NCBI GenBank assembly: GCA_035552195.1
Contig: DASZLU010000054.1
Span: 1-64,000 of the forward strand
Direction of reading: 5' to 3'
Length of the DNA: 64,000 bases
DNA from: CAIKMD01 sp035552195
GTDB lineage: Bacteria > Pseudomonadota > Alphaproteobacteria > ATCC43930 > CGMCC-115725
Part shown: positions 58,750-64,000 of the stretch, one piece after another
Position numbering within the stretch: position 1 is the stretch's first letter
How the letters are laid out: every line of letters starts with the position of its first letter
Translations under genes and position numbers: made by a program
Notes under the pieces: model-generated
Seen by the model: only the letters and a program-made list of their open reading frames with translations
What the model was told of the DNA's origin: nothing
Databases searched by the model: none

Positions 58750-61700
58750 ATGTATTTTGACCGGCGCCTGTGGGAACTGACACGCGGCCTGCGCGGCCGC
58801 ATCGTCGCCACAATCCTCATCGGACTTCTCGCCTCCCTCGTCGGCATCTCGCGCTTCGTGCTGCTCGGCATGCTGATCGCCGGCGTCTTCCAAGGCGCGG
58901 CTGTCGCATCGCTCATGCCCTTGGCACTCGCGGTTGCGCTTGCCGTGATCCTGCGCGGTGCCATGGAGCATGCGCGCACCATGGTCGCGAACCGCACCGC
59001 GGCCGAAGTACAGCAAGCGCTGCGCGGGAAACTCTACGACAAGATCGCCGCGCTGGGTCCGTCTTGGTTCGCCAATGAACGTACCGGCGGTCATGTGCAA
59101 TCGGTCGTCGACGGCGTCGAACAATTGCAGATCTTCTTCGGTCGCTACGTGCCGCAAATGACGGTCGCGGCCCTAACGCCGATCTTGATCTTCGCGATCA
59201 TCGCCTGGTGGGACGTGACGGTCGCCTCGGTGTTGCTTGTCGCGGCGATCGTCGGCCTCTTCGCGCCGATCGCCTTCCGCGCGATGGATACGAGCGCCAG
59301 CCGCAACCGCAACGTCTCGTTCCGCGCCTTCAGCGCCGAATTCCTCGATGCGATCCAGGGCCTTGCCACCCTCAAAGCCTTTGGCCAGAGCCGCGCCTAT
59401 GGCATCCAGCTCGCCGACAAGGCGCGCAAGCTGTCGAACACGACGATGTGGCTGCTGACCACCGGGCTGATGACGCGCGGCGTCATCGATGTCGCGATCG
59501 CGTTCGGCGCCGCCGGCGCACTGGCGCTCGGCGCCTATCGCGTGACGCACGGCGAGATGAGCCTCCAAGCGCTGCTCATCGTGTTGATGGCGGGCACCGA
59601 GATTTTCCGGCCTTTACGCGATTTCCGCGGCGTGTTGCATGAAGGCATGATCGGCCAAGCAGCCGGCATCGCGATCAACGAGTTGCTGAGCACGCCGGTC
59701 GAACAGCGCCAAGCCACTGTGACCGCGCCGCAAACACTCGCGCCGACCGTCGACTTCGCAAACGTGCGTTTTTCCTATCCAGGGGGGCGCGGTATCGCAC
59801 TGGACGGCGTGTCGTTCAGCCTCTCTGCCGGCGAGCGCGTCGGTGTTGTCGGCCCGAGCGGCTCGGGCAAATCGACCATCGCCCGCCTGCTGCTGCAGCT
59901 CTACACGGCGCAGGAAGGCGTGGTGAAGGTCGGCGGCATCGATATCCGTGCCCTCGATCCCGACCGTGTGCGCGAGCAGATCGCCGTCGTGCAGCAGGAC
60001 ACCTATCTTTTCCATGGTACGATCGAAGACAATCTGCGCCTCGGCAAACAGAACGCGACGCAGAGCGAGCTCGAGGCAGCCGCGCGTGCTGCCGATGCGC
60101 ATGATTTCATCGCCGGCCTGCCGCACGGGTATCGAACAATCATCGGCGAGCGCGGCGCGCGGCTCTCCGGCGGCCAGCGTCAGCGCATCGCCATCGCGCG
60201 GGCGCTGCTGCGCAACGCGCCGATCCTGATCCTCGATGAAGCCATGTCCTCGGTCGATGCCGAGACCGAGGCGACGATCCAGAAGGCGCTCGATCGGCTG
60301 ATGGCCGGGCGCACCGTGCTCGTTCTGGCGCATCGCCTTTCCAGCGTGATCGGAACCGATCGCATTCTCGTCGTCGAGCAGGGCCGCATCGTCGAGAGCG
60401 GCAGCCACGACGTGCTGATCCGCCGCGACGGCGCCTATCGCCGCCTGATGGGCGCGCAGGCCGATGAGCGCGAAACCTATACCGGCGTGCTGGCCGAGCA
60501 TGCGGCCGAAGATGAGTTGGCGACCGAAGAACTCACCGAGATCGAGGATGACGGCGAGGAAGCGGATTCGATCCTGCGTGTCGACAAGCTGCCTTGGGGG
60601 AAGACGCTCGGCTGGCTGGGCGCGCTGATTGCACCGTGGTGGCGCCGCCTCGGCATCACCATGAGCTGCGGCATCGGCCGCGTCATCACCTTCATCAGCG
60701 TCGGCGTTTTCTCGTCGCTTGCCGTGGCCGCGGTGAAGCATGGCGGCGATTACTGGACTCCGCTCTCCGTGTTGCTGATCGTCGCGCCGATCTCGGGCGT
60801 GCTCGCCTGGTGCGAGACGTGGCTGGCGCATGATATGGCCTATCGTCTTCTCGCCGAAATGCGTATCGATCTCTTCAACAAGCTCGATACGCTGGCCCCG
60901 GCCTATCTGCTCCGCCGCCGTTCGGGCGATCTCGTCAGCCTGGCGACCCAGGACGTCGAGACGGTCGAATCCTTCTTCGCGCACACCATCACCCCATCGA
61001 TCGTCGCCGTGCTGATCCCCGCCGCGATCCTCTTGACCCTCGCCTGGTTCGCCTGGCCGACGGCGCTCGTCCTATTGCCGTTCCTGCTTTATGTCGCCGT
61101 AACGCCGGTCTTCGTGCGGCGGCGCATCGATCGTCTCGGCGCTGCGGCGCGCGAAGGCCTCGGCCGCATGACGGCGCATATCACCGATACGATCCAAGGC
61201 CTGTCGGAGCTCGTCTCGTTCCAGGCGCTCGGCCATCGCGGCGCCGACTTCCAGCGCATTGTCGGCGATTATCATGCGCTGCGCCTGATTCTCTATCGTG
61301 ACCTCTCGCTGCAATCGGCGCTGCTCGAAGTGGCGACCGGCCTCGGCGGACTTTGCGTCGCACTGACTGGCGCCTATCTCGCGGCGAGTGGCCGGCTCGA
61401 TCCGACGATGCTGCCCCTGCTGACCTTGCTCGCGATCGCGGCATTCCTTCCGGTCTCCGAGATCGCCTATGTCAGCCGCCAGCTCGCCGACACTTTCGCC
61501 TCGGCGCATCGCTTGCAAAAGGTACATAGCGAGAAAGTGCCGGTGATCGATGGACTTTTGACGCCGCTCGCCCCTGCGCGCGGTGGGTCGTCGATCCGGC
61601 TCGATCACGTCAACTTCACCTATCCGGGCCGTCAGCGCGCCGCCCTCAGCGACCTCAGCCTGGACGTACCTCCGGGCGCGACCCTCGCCTTGGTCGGGCC

Positions 61701-62331
61701 GTCGGGTTCGGGCAAGACGACTTTGGGCAATCTGCTGCTGCGCTTCTGGGATCCGGGCACCGGTGCGATCACGCTCGACAACATCGACCTCAAGCAATAT
61801 CAGCTCGATCATCTGCGCGGCCGCATCGCGCTGGTCGCGCAAGACACCTATCTCTTCAATACGAGCCTGCGCGCCAACGTCCTGATCGCGCGGCCAGAGG
61901 CGAGCGAAGCCGAGGTAAGCCAAGCGATCGAGCGCGCGGCCCTCGCCGATTTCATCGCCACCCTGCCCGAAGGTCTCGGGACCAAGGTCGGCGAGCGCGG
62001 CGTCCAGCTCTCCGGTGGACAACGCCAACGGGTCGCGATCGCGCGCGCCTTCCTCAAGAACGCGCCGGTGCTGATCCTCGACGAGGCGACCTCACATCTC
62101 GACGCGGTGAGCGAAGCGCAGGTGCGCGCCGCGCTCGAAGCGCTGATGCAGGAGCGCACGACCATCGTCATCGCGCATCGCCTGTCGACGATCCGCGACG
62201 CAAGCATGATCGCTGTGCTTGACCGCGGCCGGCTCGTCGAAACCGGCACGCATGATGGGTTGATCGCGCGTGGCGGGCTCTATGCCGAGCTGGTCGAGCA
62301 CCAACTCGGCCTGAGCCGAGCGGCGGAGTGA
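58750..62331 (+). CDS. Single-chain double ABC exporter, CydDC-like fusion
   Basis: Protein of 1193 residues with two complete half-transporters in series (membrane domain, ATPase, linker of about 60 acidic residues, membrane domain, ATPase). Both ATPase halves are intact: Walker A GPSGSGKS and GPSGSGKT, LSGGQRQR twice, and ILDEAMSS and ILDEATSH as Walker B. LGPSWF...GVEQLQIFFGRYVPQM recalls CydD, and ETVESFFAHTITP recalls CydC. CydDC exports reduced thiols needed for cytochrome bd, but no cydAB is in the window. ATG 58750 is preferred over GTG 58726 because GGAG lies eight bases before it. Confidence 0.88.
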   Translation: MYFDRRLWELTRGLRGRIVATILIGLLASLVGISRFVLLGMLIAGVFQGAAVASLMPLALAVALAVILRGAMEHARTMVANRTAAEVQQALRGKLYDKIAALGPSWFANERTGGHVQSVVDGVEQLQIFFGRYVPQMTVAALTPILIFAIIAWWDVTVASVLLVAAIVGLFAPIAFRAMDTSASRNRNVSFRAFSAEFLDAIQGLATLKAFGQSRAYGIQLADKARKLSNTTMWLLTTGLMTRGVIDVAIAFGAAGALALGAYRVTHGEMSLQALLIVLMAGTEIFRPLRDFRGVLHEGMIGQAAGIAINELLSTPVEQRQATVTAPQTLAPTVDFANVRFSYPGGRGIALDGVSFSLSAGERVGVVGPSGSGKSTIARLLLQLYTAQEGVVKVGGIDIRALDPDRVREQIAVVQQDTYLFHGTIEDNLRLGKQNATQSELEAAARAADAHDFIAGLPHGYRTIIGERGARLSGGQRQRIAIARALLRNAPILILDEAMSSVDAETEATIQKALDRLMAGRTVLVLAHRLSSVIGTDRILVVEQGRIVESGSHDVLIRRDGAYRRLMGAQADERETYTGVLAEHAAEDELATEELTEIEDDGEEADSILRVDKLPWGKTLGWLGALIAPWWRRLGITMSCGIGRVITFISVGVFSSLAVAAVKHGGDYWTPLSVLLIVAPISGVLAWCETWLAHDMAYRLLAEMRIDLFNKLDTLAPAYLLRRRSGDLVSLATQDVETVESFFAHTITPSIVAVLIPAAILLTLAWFAWPTALVLLPFLLYVAVTPVFVRRRIDRLGAAAREGLGRMTAHITDTIQGLSELVSFQALGHRGADFQRIVGDYHALRLILYRDLSLQSALLEVATGLGGLCVALTGAYLAASGRLDPTMLPLLTLLAIAAFLPVSEIAYVSRQLADTFASAHRLQKVHSEKVPVIDGLLTPLAPARGGSSIRLDHVNFTYPGRQRAALSDLSLDVPPGATLALVGPSGSGKTTLGNLLLRFWDPGTGAITLDNIDLKQYQLDHLRGRIALVAQDTYLFNTSLRANVLIARPEASEAEVSQAIERAALADFIATLPEGLGTKVGERGVQLSGGQRQRVAIARAFLKNAPVLILDEATSHLDAVSEAQVRAALEALMQERTTIVIAHRLSTIRDASMIAVLDRGRLVETGTHDGLIARGGLYAELVEHQLGLSRAAE

Positions 62332-62362
62332 TCCGCGTAGCGTCGCGGGAAGAAAGTCAAAA

Positions 62363-63316
62363 CTATTTCGGGAGAAACTCTTCGGTGTAGAGCGCCTTGG
62401 GGTTGTCGGGCAGCTTGTCGAGCACACCGACATCGAGGAAAGACTGCATCGTCGCGGCCATTGCCTTCTCGTCGAAGCGGCCGTGATCGGTGAGGGCCGG
62501 CGTCTCGAGGGCGTAGACCTTATCCGCGATGGCGGGCGACAATTTGGTCACCGGCTCGGTCAGCCGCAGGGTTTCGGCCTTGTTCGCCTTCATATAGGCG
62601 ATTGTCTCGAACCACCCCGCGAGGAAGCGGCGGAGCGCATCGGGATGATCCTTGATGAAATTGTCATGGGCGTAAATGATGTGGGTGATGAACACCTTCA
62701 TATCGCCGAAGGTCATCAGCACCTGGCCCTGACCTTTCTCTTGCAGCAGATAAGCGCCTTCGACCGGGCCGACGATGGCGTCGACATTCTTCGTCAACAG
62801 CCCCGCGACCTCGCTGGTCATCGAACCGATATAGGCGCGTTTGATGCCATCGGCGCCCCAGCCGTTGTCCCGCGAGAAAGCAAGCGCCAGCCACGAGGTC
62901 AGCGACGTCGGCGAGGTGACGCCGATCGTCTTGCCCTTGAGATCGGCCGGTTTGGCGATAGAGCCGTCGGAGCGGACGATGATCGCCATCTCGACCGGCG
63001 CGCCCGCAGCAACCGCGACAGCCTTCGCCGGCTCGCCTTTGGCGATGAAGGCGAGATCGGTATTGCCGGAGACGGTGACATCGACGGCATTGGCCGACAT
63101 AGCTTCGCCAATCTTGCCGCCGCCGGCAAAGTTGAGCTTCTCGACCGTGAGACCGTGTTTTGCGAAGATGCCGGCGCCGTTACCGACATCGATCGGCGCG
63201 AACACGTAAGCGGTGCCCTCGGGCGTGCCGACACGAACATGGTCGTCGGCCTGCGCAGCAACGGCGAAGGCCGATAGGCCCGATACAACGAGCGAAAACA
63301 GCAATCCGGTTCGCAT
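62363..63316 (-). CDS. NitT/TauT-type ABC substrate-binding protein, solitary copy
   Basis: Periplasmic receptor of 317 residues. Signal peptide ends near AAQADDHVRVG. Shares FAGGGKIGEAMSANAVDV, RDNGWGADGI, FLAGWFETIAYMKANK and a C-terminal ALYTEEFLPK with the array at 2869-7916, but its N-terminal half is nearer the truncated receptor at 1-282 (TPEGTAYVFAPIDVG-like opening). GGGGAGG precedes the ATG. No permease or ATPase gene is beside it. It lies between the ABC exporter (tail to tail) and a cupin gene. Confidence 0.9.
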   Translation of the reverse strand: MRTGLLFSLVVSGLSAFAVAAQADDHVRVGTPEGTAYVFAPIDVGNGAGIFAKHGLTVEKLNFAGGGKIGEAMSANAVDVTVSGNTDLAFIAKGEPAKAVAVAAGAPVEMAIIVRSDGSIAKPADLKGKTIGVTSPTSLTSWLALAFSRDNGWGADGIKRAYIGSMTSEVAGLLTKNVDAIVGPVEGAYLLQEKGQGQVLMTFGDMKVFITHIIYAHDNFIKDHPDALRRFLAGWFETIAYMKANKAETLRLTEPVTKLSPAIADKVYALETPALTDHGRFDEKAMAATMQSFLDVGVLDKLPDNPKALYTEEFLPK

Positions 63317-63346
63317 GATTCCTCCCCATCATTCTTTTTTAACGTC

Positions 63347-63369
63347 ATGCCCGGACTTGTTCCGGGCAT
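63347..63369. repeat. Hairpin of the CTTGT-loop repeat family
   Basis: ATGCCCGGA-CTTGT-TCCGGGCAT, a perfect 9-base stem, preceded by CGTC. Same loop and stem design as 26330-26350 and 42675-42695. It lies in the 168-base gap between the cupin and the SBP gene, which reads as regulatory or repeat DNA only. Confidence 0.75.
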
Positions 63370-63395
63370 CCACGTCTCGGCACGAACTCGTGGAT

Positions 63396-63473
63396 GGCCG
63401 GGGCTGGGCCGCGAGAGCGGCCAGACCCCCGGCCTTGACGATTAGAATAAGACGCCCCTATAGTCCCTATAGT
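63396..63473. repeat. Nested hairpin followed by a 9-base tandem repeat
   Basis: Outer arms GGCCGGGG/CCCCGGCC (63396-63403, 63427-63434) enclose an inner stem GGCCGC-GAGA-GCGGCC (63407-63422). Further on CCCTATAGT is repeated exactly, 63456-63464 and 63465-63473. The cupin gene ends at 63485, so on its transcript the tandem repeat comes first and the hairpin after; it may serve as a terminator, though it has no T-run. Confidence 0.6.
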
Positions 63474-63484
63474 AGAGCGCGCGC

Positions 63485-64000
63485 TTATTCCGCCGCGACG
63501 CGTTCCTTGTCGCGCTGCCGGGCGGCAAACTCGCTCACCAACGGCAGCGAGATATAGAAGAAGGTCGCGCCCTTTTCCGACGCGAAAGCCTCGGTCTTCG
63601 CGCCGGGCGGCAGGTAGAGATACGTGCCCTCGCCCCATTCCTTGCCGTCGTAGCGGCACGAGCCTTCGACGAGGTAGCGGATCTCTGCTTCCGGATGCGT
63701 TTGCGCCGGCAAGGTCGCGCCGGGCAGCAAACGGAAGAAACCCATGCCGGTACGCATTTCGTTGAAGGTGCCGAGATGCTTGGTCTCGATGCCGGGCCGG
63801 GCCCGATCCGGCAGCCAGCTATAGAATTGCGGCTGCATCATCACCGGCGTGCGATAGCGGCCTTTCGGGAAGGCAAGCTTCTTGCCTTCATGCTCTTCCC
63901 AGATCGCGACGTAGGAATCCTTGTTCTTCTTGCCGCCCGACGGCGTCGTGCCGCGATAGATGCCGTCCTGGAACACCGCGCCTGCCGCGATCATCTTCTG
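63485..64000 (-). CDS. Cupin-domain protein, C-terminal part (cut by window edge)
   Basis: At least 171 residues are visible; the reading frame is open to the window edge, so the true start may lie beyond it (an internal ATG stands at 63994). Cupin features: RLLPGATLPAQTHPEAEIRYLVEGSCRYDGK, where a His and Glu pair could bind metal, and the second motif GTYLYLPPGAKTEA. It resembles ChrR-like or dioxygenase-type cupins. Same strand as the SBP at 62363, separated by repeat DNA. Confidence 0.82.
   Translation of the reverse strand, partial: QKMIAAGAVFQDGIYRGTTPSGGKKNKDSYVAIWEEHEGKKLAFPKGRYRTPVMMQPQFYSWLPDRARPGIETKHLGTFNEMRTGMGFFRLLPGATLPAQTHPEAEIRYLVEGSCRYDGKEWGEGTYLYLPPGAKTEAFASEKGATFFYISLPLVSEFAARQRDKERVAAE

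Noticed and set aside
63396..63434. Intrinsic terminator of the cupin gene
   Set aside because: The nested stem is strong, but no T-run follows it on the minus strand, so it is kept as a repeat with only a possible terminator role.

Overview
The window is 64 kb of dense, high-GC chromosomal DNA (about 58 protein genes, no gap above roughly 210 bases). It looks alphaproteobacterial: the codon use is strongly GC-rich, genes are packed in ATGA-overlapping operons, the glycine decarboxylase is split (gcvPA/gcvPB), and short intergenic palindromes of the CGTCA...TGACG type recur. Rhodospirillales or Hyphomicrobiales would fit, but the order cannot be fixed from the sequence alone. I see no rRNA, tRNA, CRISPR array, insertion sequence, phage gene or replication origin.

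Region 1 (1-11,802, minus strand) is one long gene string: hyuA-hyuB hydantoinase/carboxylase-type genes, five tandem paralogous NitT/TauT-type substrate-binding proteins (SBPs), one ATPase, two permeases, and a sixth SBP cut by the left edge. A single transport core therefore appears to be served by six receptors. Two more SBPs of the same subfamily sit alone at 22.4 kb and 62.4 kb, and a more distant one at 33.2 kb.

Region 2 (11,994-26,829) holds a PEP-mutase/isocitrate-lyase enzyme with an NTF2-like partner, phenylalanine 4-hydroxylase, a Lon-like protease with a degenerate P-loop, two M24-fold proteins that have lost most metal ligands, and an SDR / aryl-AMP ligase / amidohydrolase operon closed by a clear terminator. 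After it come a solitary SBP, a phosphodiester-glycosidase-like membrane protein, an orphan HyuB and a GFA-family protein.

Region 3 (26,840-41,335) contains an HMG-CoA-lyase-like enzyme, a VanA-type Rieske oxygenase, an orphan soluble histidine kinase, and folate/C1 genes (5-formyl-THF cyclo-ligase, formate-THF ligase). It also has a PadR regulator with a promoter/operator dyad, a dienelactone hydrolase, and a complete glycine cleavage operon (gcvT-gcvH-gcvPA-gcvPB). Threonine dehydrogenase and KBL at 56-58 kb would feed glycine into that operon, so threonine to glycine to methylene-THF is almost complete in this window.

Region 4 (41,412-56,445) is a catabolic island: a cytochrome c/beta-propeller fusion, a 3-hydroxyacyl-CoA dehydrogenase, an SDR, a cupin, two cyclase-family metal hydrolases (one with an Asp-to-Asn change in its signature), an IclR regulator, a LigB-type extradiol dioxygenase and, divergently, a fumarylacetoacetate-hydrolase-family enzyme. 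Next to it lie a DUF4153 membrane protein, an NCS2 permease fused to an apparent RsbW-like domain, a flavin hydroxylase with a gamma-resorcylate-decarboxylase-like enzyme, and an Ldh2-type dehydrogenase. This reads as an uncharacterised ring-hydroxylation, ring-cleavage and hydrolysis route.

Region 5 (56,450-64,000) has the threonine genes, a single-chain double ABC exporter resembling fused CydDC, the last SBP, and a cupin cut by the right edge. The strongest candidates for something undescribed are the multi-receptor transporter with hyuAB, the LigB/cyclase/FAH island under IclR, and the NCS2-RsbW-like fusion.
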